From assembly GCA_003963405.1 (NCBI GenBank), contig RXIY01000057.1:1-44506 (forward strand): 44,506 bases of DNA. The letters are read 5' to 3'. Of this stretch, positions 35,003 through 43,176 are shown piece by piece. Position 1 is the first letter of the stretch. Every line of letters begins with the position of its first letter. Origin of the DNA: Hyphomicrobiales bacterium (GTDB lineage Bacteria > Pseudomonadota > Alphaproteobacteria > Rhizobiales > Beijerinckiaceae). Made by a program: the position numbers and the translations under genes. A model generated the notes under the pieces. The model saw only the letters and a program-made list of their open reading frames with translations, did no database searches and was not told the origin of the DNA.

Positions 35003-35632
35003 ATGTCCGAGTTCATGACCCTTGCCGCGCTCGCCGGCGAGGAAGAGGTCTGCACCCGCTGCCCGCTCTACAGGAACGCCACCCAGGCCGTGCCGGGCGA
35101 AGGGCCGCGCGGCGCGCGGGTGATGGTTGTCGGCGAGCAGCCCGGCGATCTCGAGGATCGTTCGGGCCGGCCCTTCGTCGGTCCCGCCGGCCGGTTGCTC
35201 GACAAGGCGCTCGCCAAGGTCCATCTCCCGCGCGAACAGTGCTTCGTCACCAATGCGGTCAAGCATTTCAAATTCGAGCCGCGCGGCAAGCGGCGCCTGC
35301 ACAAGCGGCCCGACGCCGGCGAAATCGACGCCTGCCGCTGGTGGCTCGAACAGGAGCGCGCCCTGGTCGCGCCGGGGCTCGTCGTCGCCATGGGCGCCAC
35401 GGCGATTCGCGGCGTTCTGGGCCGCGCCGAGCCGGTCTCGGAGCTGCGGGGCCGACTGCTCGACCTCGACCAGGGCGCGAAGTTCCTCGCCACCATCCAC
35501 CCGTCATTCCTGCTGCGCCTGAAGGGGGAAGAGGATAAGCAAAGGGAATGGGCGCGCTTTCTGAGCGATCTCGAAATCGCGGCGGAATGGGCGCGGGCGG
35601 GGGACATGCCGGCGGATGCTCCAGGGTCTTAA
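35003..35632 (+). CDS. UdgX-type uracil-DNA binding protein/glycosylase
   Basis: This 209-residue protein belongs to the family 4-like uracil-DNA glycosylases, specifically the UdgX branch. In Mycobacterium smegmatis UdgX forms a covalent adduct with uracil-containing DNA through a histidine in the KRRIH loop. Here the motif is KRRLHKRP with His100 (Lys96-Arg97-Arg98-Leu99-His100). Motif A is GEQPGDLEDRSGRPFVGPAG near 44-63, and IHPSFLLRL near 165 is the family motif. Cys17, Cys20, Cys80 and Cys111 are candidate [4Fe-4S] ligands. Start ATG 35003 or 35015 are both possible. The 3' end overlaps the next gene by 17 bases. Confidence 0.9.
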   Translation: MSEFMTLAALAGEEEVCTRCPLYRNATQAVPGEGPRGARVMVVGEQPGDLEDRSGRPFVGPAGRLLDKALAKVHLPREQCFVTNAVKHFKFEPRGKRRLHKRPDAGEIDACRWWLEQERALVAPGLVVAMGATAIRGVLGRAEPVSELRGRLLDLDQGAKFLATIHPSFLLRLKGEEDKQREWARFLSDLEIAAEWARAGDMPADAPGS

Positions 35633-36731
35633 GTTTTTTTGCGCCGCGATGCTCTTCGCCGTCCCGGCGCGGGCCGAGCTCGTCACTCTTGCCGAGACGA
35701 GCGCCGCCGTGCGTGCGGCCGTCCGGATCGGCGGGCAGACCCACGAGTTCGACATCGCGCTCATGCGCCCGGCGCGGCCGGCGTCTCCCTCGGATCACAG
35801 CGGCGCGGCGCTCTTCCTCGAGACGGCGCCGGGCGACGATCTCGCCCCGCTGGCCCTCTCGCGCGGCATGGCGGTCGCCCGGCTCGATCTGTCGAGCCTG
35901 CCCCCGGCGGCGCGGGCGGCGGCCTTGCGCGATCTCGCGCCTCGGCTTCGGGGCCTCGTGGGCGCGCGGCGCCTCCTGGCCCATGGCCGGGGCGACGCAG
36001 GGGCGGCGCTCGCGGAGGCGGGGACGCTGTTCGACGGCCTGCTGCTGCAGGACGCGCCGGCGCCGGCGGCGACAGGGCCGCGCGTCATCGACACGTGGGG
36101 AAGCGACGCCTATTGGGGCGCGGGCGGGCGGCCCCTGCCCGGCCCGGCCGCGGAGACTCGCCGCAGCTTCTTCCTTGCGGGAATGGCGCAGACCCTTGCC
36201 GGTGAAAATTGCTCCGCGCCCCTCAACCAGCGTTCGCCGGCGCCGGCGCTGCGGGCGCTGTTGGCGGCGCTCGACGACTGGACGAAAGGCGCGAAGCCCC
36301 CGCCGTCGCGCGCGCCGACCGAAGCCGATCTCGTCGAGGCGGCCGCGCTCGTCTGGCCGAAAATACCGGGGACGCCGGCCCCGCCGGCCGTGGCCGGCCG
36401 CGTTCCCCGCATCGACCCCGACGGCAACGAGCTTTCGGGCCTGCGCCTGCCCGATCACGCGCTGCCCATCGCGACCTTCGTCGGCTTCAATGCGCAAAAG
36501 GAAAAGACCGGCCCGGCCTGCGCGGCGGGCGCGTCGGCGTCCTTTCCGGCGACGAAGGCGGAGCGGGAGAAAAGCGGCGACCCCCGGCCCTCTCTCATCG
36601 AACGCTATGGCTCGCGCGCCTATTTCGTGGCGACCATGCGGGTCGTCGCCGACAGGCTCGTCAAGGAGCGGCTCCTCCTGAAGGAGGACGCCGACGCCTA
36701 TGTCGCCGCCGCCAGACAGGCGCCTTTCTGA
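35616..36731 (+). CDS. Secreted alpha/beta-hydrolase-domain protein, probably catalytically degenerate
   Basis: This is a 371-residue protein with a signal peptide (residues about 1-20, ending VPARA). The C-terminal half resembles the Abhydrolase_10 (PF20091) family: RIDPDGNELSGLRLPDHALPIATFVGFN near 267-294, and GDPRPSLIERYGSRAYFVATMRVVADRLVKERLLLKEDADAYV. The N-terminal part is shorter than the family norm of 500 or more. Where the family has G-x-S-x-G, followed by FDG, I see HGRGDAGAALAEAGTLFDG with Arg125, so the catalytic Ser appears to be missing. The start lies inside the UdgX gene (17-base overlap), suggesting coupled translation. It may be a pseudoenzyme or have another role. Confidence 0.6.
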   Translation: MLQGLKFFCAAMLFAVPARAELVTLAETSAAVRAAVRIGGQTHEFDIALMRPARPASPSDHSGAALFLETAPGDDLAPLALSRGMAVARLDLSSLPPAARAAALRDLAPRLRGLVGARRLLAHGRGDAGAALAEAGTLFDGLLLQDAPAPAATGPRVIDTWGSDAYWGAGGRPLPGPAAETRRSFFLAGMAQTLAGENCSAPLNQRSPAPALRALLAALDDWTKGAKPPPSRAPTEADLVEAAALVWPKIPGTPAPPAVAGRVPRIDPDGNELSGLRLPDHALPIATFVGFNAQKEKTGPACAAGASASFPATKAEREKSGDPRPSLIERYGSRAYFVATMRVVADRLVKERLLLKEDADAYVAAARQAPF

Positions 36732-36745
36732 GGGCCGGCGTCCCC

Positions 36746-37243
36746 TCAGGGAATGAGCACGAAAATCCCGAGGTTGAGATAGGTCGCGAAGGCGACCCAC
36801 AGCGCATAAGGGACGAGGCAGAGGGCGGCGGCGCGGTCGAGGCGCCAGAAGGCGGCGATCGTGGCGAGAATCAGCACTTCGAGCGGCAGGATCACGGCGA
36901 GGCCCAGAGCCGGACTATGCGCCGCGAAAAAGGCGAAGGACCAGGCGGCGTTGAGGGCGAGCTGCGCCGTAAAGAGCAGGATCGCCCGGCCCCGCCCCGC
37001 CGCCGCCGGATCGCTCCGCAGGATACGGTAGAAGGCCACGCCCATCAGAATGTAAAGCGTCGTCCAGGCCGGACCGAAAACCCAGTTCGGCGGGGTGAGC
37101 GGCGGCTTGGCGAGGCTCTGGTACCAGGGCGCGATATTGGGGAGGGTCGCCGCATTGCCGAGCAGGGCCGCGGCGAGAATGGGCCCGGCCGAGAGGGCCG
37201 CCGCGGCGAAAGGCCCGACGCCGGACTTGTCCGGGGCGTTCAT
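36746..37243 (-). CDS. tspO: TspO/MBR family tryptophan-rich sensory protein
   Basis: This is a 165-residue outer- or inner-membrane protein of the TspO/MBR family, which binds porphyrins and, in Rhodobacter, tunes photosynthesis genes with oxygen. Five hydrophobic helices are visible. The family motif is PPLTPPNWVFGPAWTTLYILMGVAFYRI near 47-74, followed by LALNAAWSFAFF and WRLDRAAALCLVPYALWVAFATYLN. The start overlaps the upstream DUF900 gene as ATGA. It converges on the hydrolase-like gene with a 14-base gap. Confidence 0.9.
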   Translation of the reverse strand: MNAPDKSGVGPFAAAALSAGPILAAALLGNAATLPNIAPWYQSLAKPPLTPPNWVFGPAWTTLYILMGVAFYRILRSDPAAAGRGRAILLFTAQLALNAAWSFAFFAAHSPALGLAVILPLEVLILATIAAFWRLDRAAALCLVPYALWVAFATYLNLGIFVLIP

Positions 37244-38457
37244 CGCGCTGCGTGTCCGAGTCGTTCGCCGATCGATTCCAGCCGTTCGTCCAAACTGTCC
37301 CGGCTGCTCGGGTCGGCAATGACGAGAGGCGCCGTGACCGCAGCGCCGACGGCTGATCCGGCGCCCGTCGCGACCTGGCCCAGTTTTTCGCCGACCCCGC
37401 CCCCGCCGTCGTTCAGGGCCTGACCCGCGGCGAGCCGCGCCCCGATCGACCGGACGACCTGAGGCGCCTCGGCGAATTTGGTATGTCCCAGACTGTCGCC
37501 GCCGCCCGAAGCGACGTCGGTCAGATCGATCACCTGCACCCGGTTGCTCCTGAACGTCTCGTCATAGGGCGCGGCCGTCGGGTCGACGGCGCCGACGCGC
37601 GGCTTGTCGCCCCAGACCTGGCGGGAGGTCGCGAGCGCCTCGTCGTCGCGGGAGACGAAGATCGTGAAGATCGACGGCCGGGCGTCGATCGTGGCGATCT
37701 GGCGGCGGAAGACGTCGAAATCGACGTCCGGCGCGGCGAGCATGACGTTCTGGATCTTCGGCGAGAGCCCGCGGTCGCGAATCGCCATCTGGCGCAGGGC
37801 TTCGAGCGTCACCCAATTGCCCATGGAATGCGCGAGAATGGAAATCTCCCCGACATTGGGATTGTGCGAAAGGGTCTGCAACAGGGTCTCGAGCGCGTCG
37901 CGCGAATAGTTCGCGCTTTCATGGTCGTAGCCATAGTGCAGGAGCTTGCCGCGCGACGGCCAGGTGAAGAGCACCGGCGTCACATAGGCGGCGGAATCAT
38001 GCGCGATCTGCGCGAAGCGATAGACCGCCTCGCCAAAGCGCGTGTTGTAGCCATGGACGAAAACCAGAACCTGGCGGCGCGGCGTCTGTTTGATATGTCT
38101 GTTGAATTCGGCGACCGCCTGCTCCTTGGTCATCACGGAGGCCTCGACGGTCGTGAATTCGCGCATGGGATCCGGCGGCTGGGTCGTGGGCCACTGCACC
38201 TCGCCGACCTTGCGATTCCCCTCCGGCGGGATGGAGACGGTGATGTCGGCGAAGGAGAAGCCGGCGCCGCGCTCGCCCGAGAACATCTCGCCGGGCTCGG
38301 CCTCATTGGGCGCGCGCGTCGTCGCCACGAGCATCTGCACGAGGCTCGTTCCCGGCGCGACCTGGCGCGAGGGGATCAGAAAGCCATGCGGCCGCTGGGC
38401 GCAGGCCGCGACCCCGAAGATAAGCGTGGCGAGGATAACGCCTCGGGTGACATGCAT
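37240..38457 (-). CDS. DUF900 family alpha/beta hydrolase, predicted lipoprotein
   Basis: This is a 405-residue esterase/lipase-superfamily protein (COG4782, DUF900). The N-terminus is a lipoprotein signal with lipobox VAAC (Cys19). VFVHGYNTRFGEAVYRFAQI near residues 132-151 is the oxyanion region, AHSMGNWVTLEALRQM near 209-224 carries the nucleophile Ser, and the likely acid and His lie in VSRDDEAL and in a histidine farther on. It should sit in the periplasm or on the outer membrane. The stop overlaps tspO by four bases. Its function is not known. Confidence 0.85.
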   Translation of the reverse strand: MHVTRGVILATLIFGVAACAQRPHGFLIPSRQVAPGTSLVQMLVATTRAPNEAEPGEMFSGERGAGFSFADITVSIPPEGNRKVGEVQWPTTQPPDPMREFTTVEASVMTKEQAVAEFNRHIKQTPRRQVLVFVHGYNTRFGEAVYRFAQIAHDSAAYVTPVLFTWPSRGKLLHYGYDHESANYSRDALETLLQTLSHNPNVGEISILAHSMGNWVTLEALRQMAIRDRGLSPKIQNVMLAAPDVDFDVFRRQIATIDARPSIFTIFVSRDDEALATSRQVWGDKPRVGAVDPTAAPYDETFRSNRVQVIDLTDVASGGGDSLGHTKFAEAPQVVRSIGARLAAGQALNDGGGGVGEKLGQVATGAGSAVGAAVTAPLVIADPSSRDSLDERLESIGERLGHAAR

Positions 38458-38635
38458 CGAATCGGGGCCTTGTCTTTGGAAAAAAAAGCCAGCGTCGACT
38501 CTGGCGCAAAAAATCTTCTAACCTATAACCGAAGTGTTTTCGAGCGATGCGGCGGCGCACATCCTGTCCGTTCGCATTCCCGCAGTATCGTGTCGCCGTG
38601 GGCAGACGGCGTTGGGAGCCCCACGAGCTTCCGAC

Positions 38636-38676
38636 GAGGGTGGGAGAGGGGCCCCTCCCACCCTCTATTCTTTTTT
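38636..38676 (+). terminator. Plus-facing intrinsic terminator between two minus-strand genes
   Basis: GAGGGTGGGAG (38636-38646) pairs with CTCCCACCCTC (38655-38665), 11 perfect pairs, followed by TATTCTTTTTT on the plus strand. The neighbours (DUF900 gene and fumC) are both on the minus strand and the minus-strand tail has no U-run. It therefore looks like the end of a plus-strand transcript, possibly a small RNA from 38530 on, or a block against antisense transcription into fumC. Confidence 0.6.
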
Positions 38677-38681
38677 GAAAG

Positions 38682-40079
38682 TCAGTCGTTCGGCGCGAGC
38701 ATCTTCTCCGGGCGCACGATCGCGTCGAATTCGGCCTCCGTGACCTTGCCGGAGGCGAGCGCCTCCTCCTTGAGGCTCGTGCCGTTCTTGTGGGCGGCGC
38801 GGGCGATCTTGGACGCGGCGTCATAGCCGATCTTCGGCGCGAGCGCCGTCACGAGCATCAGCGACCGCTCGAGGAATCGCGTGATGTTGGCCTCGTCCGC
38901 CTCGATGCCGTCGATGCAGCGGACGATGAAGCTGTCTATTCCGGTCGTCATCAGGTCGATCGATTCGAGCAGGGCGAAGGCGATCACCGGCTTCATCACA
39001 TTGAGTTCGAGATGGCCCTGCGAGGCGGCGAAGGTGATCGTCTGATGATTGCCGAAGACGCGCGCGCAGACCATGGTGATGGCCTCGACCTGCGTCGGAT
39101 TCACCTTGCCGGGCATGATCGACGAGCCGGGCTCGTTTTCCGGCAGCCGTAGTTCGGCGAGGCCGGCGCGCGGGCCCGAGCCGAGCAGGCGAATGTCGCA
39201 GGCGATCTTGTAGAGGCCGGCGGCCAGCGCATTGATCGCGCCATGGGCGAAGACGATGGCGTCATGCGCGGCGAGCGCCTCGAACTTGTTGGGCGCCGTG
39301 ACGAAAGGCAGGCCGGTCTGCCGGGCGATATTGGCCGCGACCTCCTCGGCGAAGCCCTTCGCGGTGTTGACGCCCGTGCCGACGGCGGTGCCGCCCTGCG
39401 CCAGAGCGAACAGGTCGGGCAGCGTCGTGCGAATGCGCGCCGCGCCATATTTCGCCTGCGCGGCGTAGCCGGAGAATTCCTGGCCGAGCGTCACGGGCGT
39501 CGCGTCCTGCAAATGGGTGCGGCCGATCTTGACGAGATTTGAAAACTGCGACGACTTGCGCTCCAGCGCCGCCTCGAGCCGCTCGATCGCCGGCAAAAGC
39601 TTTCCGGAGATCGCCAGCGCCCCGGCGACGTGAATGGCTGTCGGGAAACTGTCGTTGGAGGACTGGCCACAATTGACGTGGTCGTTGGGATGAACGGGCG
39701 ATTTCGCGCCGCGGCCCGCGCCGAGCTGCTCATTGGCGCGATTGGCGATCACCTCGTTGACATTCATGTTGGACTGTGTGCCGGAGCCCGTCTGCCAGAC
39801 GACGAGCGGAAAATGATCGTCGAACTTGCCGTCGATCACCTCCTGCGCCGCCGAAACGATGGCCTTTTCGACGTCCGGCGGGATCAGGCCCTTGGCGGCG
39901 TTCACCTTGGCGGCGGCGAGTTTCACCCGGGCGAGGGCGTGCACCACCTCGATCGGCATGCGCTGGCCGCCGATGGGGAAATTCTCGCGCGAACGCTGGG
40001 TCTGCGCGCCCCAATAGGCCCAGGACGGGACGGCGATGTCGCCAAAGGAATCGCGTTCGATGCGGCTTTCTTCTGTCAT
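38682..40079 (-). CDS. fumC: Fumarate hydratase, class II
   Basis: FumC interconverts fumarate and malate in the TCA cycle and is oxygen-stable, with no Fe-S cluster. The product has 465 residues. The family signature [13 protein letters not shown] is near 318-330, with [23 protein letters not shown] near 130-152 and the N-terminal [12 protein letters not shown] chose the ATG at 40079 ([14 protein letters not shown]); an in-frame ATG at 40136 would add 19 residues. Downstream there is a plus-facing hairpin rather than a usual terminator. Confidence 0.97.
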   Translation of the reverse strand: MTEESRIERDSFGDIAVPSWAYWGAQTQRSRENFPIGGQRMPIEVVHALARVKLAAAKVNAAKGLIPPDVEKAIVSAAQEVIDGKFDDHFPLVVWQTGSGTQSNMNVNEVIANRANEQLGAGRGAKSPVHPNDHVNCGQSSNDSFPTAIHVAGALAISGKLLPAIERLEAALERKSSQFSNLVKIGRTHLQDATPVTLGQEFSGYAAQAKYGAARIRTTLPDLFALAQGGTAVGTGVNTAKGFAEEVAANIARQTGLPFVTAPNKFEALAAHDAIVFAHGAINALAAGLYKIACDIRLLGSGPRAGLAELRLPENEPGSSIMPGKVNPTQVEAITMVCARVFGNHQTITFAASQGHLELNVMKPVIAFALLESIDLMTTGIDSFIVRCIDGIEADEANITRFLERSLMLVTALAPKIGYDAASKIARAAHKNGTSLKEEALASGKVTEAEFDAIVRPEKMLAPND

Positions 40080-40129
40080 GGTCTCGCTCGAAAAAGGGGC
40101 GGACGCGCTTTTTGGCACGCGTTCGCGTG

Positions 40130-40161
40130 AGGACAAACAAGGGAGCGGATGGCGCGCTCCC
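40130..40161 (-). terminator. Intrinsic terminator of ecfG
   Basis: GGGAGCG (40141-40147) and CGCTCCC (40155-40161), a seven-base stem with a seven-base loop; the minus-strand transcript then reads TTGTTTGT. It lies 24 bases after the ecfG stop. Confidence 0.65.
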
Positions 40162-40184
40162 TATGCTGCATTTCTCCGGTCCGT

Positions 40185-40760
40185 TCAATCTCGGCCGGCC
40201 GGCGTGAGTTCCCCGGCGCCGCGCGCCTGGCCGCTCTCTCGCGGGGCCCTCGGCAGGGCCATGATCTCGTTGAGCCGGTTTCGCGCGCGATTGACCCGGC
40301 TCTTCATCGTGCCGGGCGCGCAGCCGCAGATTTCCGCCGCCTCTTCATAGGACATGCCGGAGGCCGCGACGAGGATCAAGGCCTCGCGCTGATCGAGCGG
40401 AAGCTTTTGCAGCGCCTCGCGGAAATCGAGGAAATCCATATGGGCGTTCTGCGACTCGGGCGCGATCAGCCGCGCGGAGGCGATCGCCCCGTCCGGATCG
40501 GGCGCCTCGCGCCGCCGCTTGCGAAATTCGCTGTAATAGATGTTGCGAAGGATCGTGAAGAGCCAGGCGGTCAGATTGGTGCCCACGGCGAATGATCCGA
40601 GGCTCCCCCACGCCTTGACCAGCGTCTCCTGGACGAGGTCGTCGGCGCGGTCGGGATTGCCGCAGATGGAGACGGCGAAAGCACGCAGATTGGGGATCGC
40701 CGCAATGAGATCCCGTTTTAGGCTCTGACCGTCGCTGGGACCGGGCTCCTCTTCGTTCAC
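40185..40760 (-). CDS. ecfG: General stress response ECF sigma factor EcfG
   Basis: This 191-residue ECF sigma factor (ECF15/EcfG) transcribes the alphaproteobacterial general stress regulon once NepR is removed by PhyR. Sigma-2 has DRADDLVQETLVKAWGSLGSF near 45-65 and LTAWLFTILRNIYYSEFRKRRRE; sigma-4 has LQKLPLDQREALILVAASGMSYEEAAEICGCAPGTMKSRVNRARNRL near 118-165. The start is a GTG at 40760 preceded by GGGGAGAGAGA. It overlaps nepR by four bases (GTGA), so the two are co-translated. Confidence 0.93.
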   Translation of the reverse strand: MNEEEPGPSDGQSLKRDLIAAIPNLRAFAVSICGNPDRADDLVQETLVKAWGSLGSFAVGTNLTAWLFTILRNIYYSEFRKRRREAPDPDGAIASARLIAPESQNAHMDFLDFREALQKLPLDQREALILVAASGMSYEEAAEICGCAPGTMKSRVNRARNRLNEIMALPRAPRESGQARGAGELTPAGRD

Positions 40761-41140
40761 TCTCTCTCCCCAGGCGCGCCACCGGACCGGCCTGAGGATA
40801 CCATAGTTTGTTCGAGCTGGTTCAACAGATTCAGGAAGCGGTCGGGGACCGGCTGCGCCACGACGTCGTCGTAGAGATTCTGCAACTCCTTCCCGATCGC
40901 GTCGCCAAAATCGGGGCCGCGCATCTTGTGGTCGTTCCTTTCCGTCTTGCAAAGTTTCAGCGGCCCGACGCCGGCTGTCTTCTCCGCATTGGCGGGGCGC
41001 GGCGCGCCGACGCCGAGCCCCGCGGCCACCGCCGCCAGGCTCCGCGGGAGCGTTCCCGGAAAATGACGCGCGTCGGAGCGCAGCTGATCCCCATCGGGTT
41101 GCGCGCGCACAACGGCATTCTCCGGACTGTTTTTCACCAT
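40757..41140 (-). CDS. nepR: Anti-sigma factor NepR
   Basis: NepR sequesters EcfG and is displaced by phosphorylated PhyR. The NepR core is at the C-terminal end: FGDAIGKELQNLYDDVVAQPVPDRFLNLLNQLEQ. The start is uncertain. The ATG at 41140 gives 127 residues and has a GGGGG ribosome site; the ATG at 40924 gives 55 residues, nearer the usual 60. The EcfG-type promoter at 41222-41246 is compatible with either. Reads starting at 41251 or 41281 would begin upstream of the transcript. The next gene, ecfG, overlaps by four bases. Confidence 0.75.
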   Translation of the reverse strand: MVKNSPENAVVRAQPDGDQLRSDARHFPGTLPRSLAAVAAGLGVGAPRPANAEKTAGVGPLKLCKTERNDHKMRGPDFGDAIGKELQNLYDDVVAQPVPDRFLNLLNQLEQTMVSSGRSGGAPGERE

Positions 41141-41221
41141 GGAGCCCCCAATCTGCAAAGTCATGATTTTCTGTGGCGGATCTGTTTCGCTGCGCGATAT
41201 AGTGCGCCGCACGGAAGGGAA

Positions 41222-41246
41222 AACGCCGCGCTCATGGATTGGTTCC
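41222..41246 (-). promoter_or_regulatory. EcfG-dependent promoter of nepR-ecfG
   Basis: On the minus strand GGAAC (41246-41242), 16 bases, CGTT (41225-41222) match the EcfG consensus GGAAC-N16/17-CGTT. The transcript should start near 41215 and read through nepR and ecfG, giving positive autoregulation. It lies in the 189-base gap between nepR and the divergent phyR, in which I see no gene. Confidence 0.7.
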
Positions 41247-41329
41247 TTCATTCGTGCAGGTCGTTTTGACGCAGACGTCATGGTTTCGCTTCCTTTTCGT
41301 ATGAATTTGAACGCCTTCGGAGGCGTGAG

Positions 41330-42124
41330 ATGTCGGTTTCAAAAGAGATCTATGGCCATCTTCCCTATCTGAGGCGCTTCGCGCGCGCGCTGGTCGGGAC
41401 CCGCGAGGGCGGCGACGCCCATGTTCTGGCGACGCTCGAAACAATTGTCGCAGACCCAAGAAAACTCGATCAAAATGACGATCTGAGAATTTCCCTCTAT
41501 CGCCTGTTCCTGGCGACCTGGGCCGCCGGCGCCATCGCCCAGCCCGATCCGGCCGCCGGTTTGGCCGACGACGGCGCCCGCGGCCGTCTCGACGCCATTT
41601 CATTGAAGCCGCGCGTCGCCTTTCTCCTGCACGCCCTCGAAGGCTTCGATCTCGAACAGATCGGAGACACGCTCGGCGTCTCCGAAGGGGCGGCCGCAGA
41701 CCTCATCGACGCCGCCAATGCCGAAATCGCCGATCAGATCGCGACGGACGTGCTCATCATAGAGGACGAGCCGCTGATCGCGCATGATCTGCGCAGCATT
41801 GTGGAGGAACTTGGGCACAGCGTGGCCGGCATGGCCCGCACCCATCGCGAGGCGGTGGTTGCAATCGAAAAAACAAAGCCGGGTCTGATTCTCGCCGACA
41901 TCCAGCTCGCCGACGGCAGTTCGGGCCTCGACGCGGTGAATGACATTCTCGACGCCTTCTCGACGCCTGTCATCTTCGTCACCGCCTATCCGGAACGCTT
42001 CCTCACCGGCGCGCCGCCCGAACCCGCCTTTCTCGTCACCAAGCCCTTCAGCGTCGAAAGTCTCAAGGCTGTCATCAGCCAGGCGCTGTTTTTCAATCGC
42101 AGGTCGCAAAGAAAAATCGCCTGA
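41330..42124 (+). CDS. phyR: Response regulator PhyR (anti-anti-sigma)
   Basis: This 264-residue protein combines a sigma-like N-terminal domain (about residues 1-130; LKPRVAFLLHALEGFDLEQIGDTLGVSEGAAADLI near 92-126) with a C-terminal receiver domain (about 138-258; IIEDEPLIAHDLRSIVEELGH). The phosphoacceptor is Asp190 in LADIQLADGSSG, with Thr218 and Lys238 as the switch residues (VIFVTAYPERFLTG). When phosphorylated it mimics the sigma factor and binds NepR. The ribosome site GGAGG is 7 bases upstream of the ATG. It is divergent from nepR-ecfG. No cognate PhyK kinase is in the window. Confidence 0.95.
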   Translation: MSVSKEIYGHLPYLRRFARALVGTREGGDAHVLATLETIVADPRKLDQNDDLRISLYRLFLATWAAGAIAQPDPAAGLADDGARGRLDAISLKPRVAFLLHALEGFDLEQIGDTLGVSEGAAADLIDAANAEIADQIATDVLIIEDEPLIAHDLRSIVEELGHSVAGMARTHREAVVAIEKTKPGLILADIQLADGSSGLDAVNDILDAFSTPVIFVTAYPERFLTGAPPEPAFLVTKPFSVESLKAVISQALFFNRRSQRKIA

Positions 42125-42209
42125 AAGGGACGGTCAAGCTGTTGATAAGTCTAACTCCACATGGGATTTTCGTCCTTCGCAAGCTTGGCTAAGTATATTC
42201 CACGATTGC

Positions 42210-42235
42210 GGAAACCTTGGCCGATTCGGCAAGTT
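42210..42235 (+). promoter_or_regulatory. EcfG-like promoter before the KGG gene
   Basis: GGAAA (42210-42214), 17 bases, AGTT (42232-42235) match the EcfG pattern at all but two bases (GGAAC, CGTT). A start near 42243 would give a 23-base leader with a perfect AGGAGG site before the KGG-protein ATG at 42266. It fits a stress gene next to phyR. Confidence 0.45.
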
Positions 42236-42265
42236 ATACGCGTGGCGCGGGGGCAGGAGGCGACC

Positions 42266-42541
42266 ATGCAGGAAGTAGTGAAGAAGTCCAATCGAGGCTT
42301 TGCGTCGATGGATCCGGAGAAACAGCGCGCGATCGCGCGCAAGGGCGGTCAGAGCGTCCCGGACGAGAAGCGCAGTTTCTCGCAAAATCCCGAACTTGCG
42401 GCGCGCGCCGGACGCAAGGGCGGTCAGAGCGTCAATCCGGCGAAACGCAGCTTCTCGCGCGATCACACCCTCGCGTCGGAAGCGGGCCGTAAGGGCGGAC
42501 ACGCCTCCCACGGCGGCGGGCAGAAGCGGGCGACGGTTTAA
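42266..42541 (+). CDS. KGG-repeat stress protein
   Basis: This is a 91-residue, very basic and hydrophilic protein of the KGG (con-10/YciG/GsiB-like) group of stress-induced proteins. It has three K-G-G boxes: ARKGGQSVPDEKRSFSQ near 24-40, GRKGGQSVNPAKRSFSR near 49-65 and GRKGGHASHGG near 74-84. Such proteins are mostly disordered and are induced by desiccation or stationary phase. The ATG has AGGAGG five bases upstream. It sits 141 bases after phyR, and an EcfG-like promoter lies ahead, so it is probably a GSR target. Confidence 0.9.
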   Translation: MQEVVKKSNRGFASMDPEKQRAIARKGGQSVPDEKRSFSQNPELAARAGRKGGQSVNPAKRSFSRDHTLASEAGRKGGHASHGGGQKRATV

Positions 42542-42561
42542 GAAGACGCCCCCTTCGACGG

Positions 42562-43026
42562 TTACGCGGCGTGGGGCTTGGAACGCTGCGAAATGAGTGA
42601 GTAAAGCGCGTCATGGTCTCGCGTGGCGCGGATGGTTGCGACAAGGCCAGGGTCGCGAAGCATCCGCGCCGCGCAGGCGAGCGCTTTCAGATGATCCGCC
42701 CCGGAGGTCTCCGGGGCGATCAGCAAAAAGACCAGATCGACCGGGGCGCCATCCAGCGCCTCGAAATCCACCGGCCGCTCGAGCCGGGCGAAAATCCCGA
42801 AAATCGACTTGACCCTGGCGAGCTTGCCGTGCGGAATGGCAATGCCCTCGCCAATGCCTGTCGAGCCCAGGCGCTCGCGGTGCAGCAGGGCGTCGAAAAT
42901 TTCCCGCGACGGCAGGCCCGAGAGCCTGGCCGCGCGGTCGCTCAGCTCCTGAAGCAGCTGCTTTTTCGAGCTCGCCTTCAAATTGGCGATCACCGCTTCC
43001 GGCGTGACAAGATCCGTGAGCCGCAT
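42562..43026 (-). CDS. ptsN: PTS nitrogen regulatory EIIA (PtsN)
   Basis: This 154-residue EIIA-Ntr accepts phosphate from NPr in the PTS-Ntr phosphorelay and controls potassium, sigma-54-related and stress pathways by protein contacts. The phosphorylated residue is His66 in IGEGIAIPHGKLARV. Start MRLTDLVTPEAVIANLKASSK fits. It closes the rpoN-hpf-ptsN block; 150 bases separate it from hpf. Confidence 0.95.
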   Translation of the reverse strand: MRLTDLVTPEAVIANLKASSKKQLLQELSDRAARLSGLPSREIFDALLHRERLGSTGIGEGIAIPHGKLARVKSIFGIFARLERPVDFEALDGAPVDLVFLLIAPETSGADHLKALACAARMLRDPGLVATIRATRDHDALYSLISQRSKPHAA

Positions 43027-43176
43027 GCGACGCCCTATCTTTCAAGCGTTGGAAAAACCTTCAAGCTGCGCGGCTGCGCCCATGAAGGAAATCGCAAGAT
43101 ACATGCCGGGCCGGTCCCGCAAGGCGACGTCCGGCGGAACTCCCCTTCCCGCGGGCGCCGCCCTGGGGAAAGGCGG

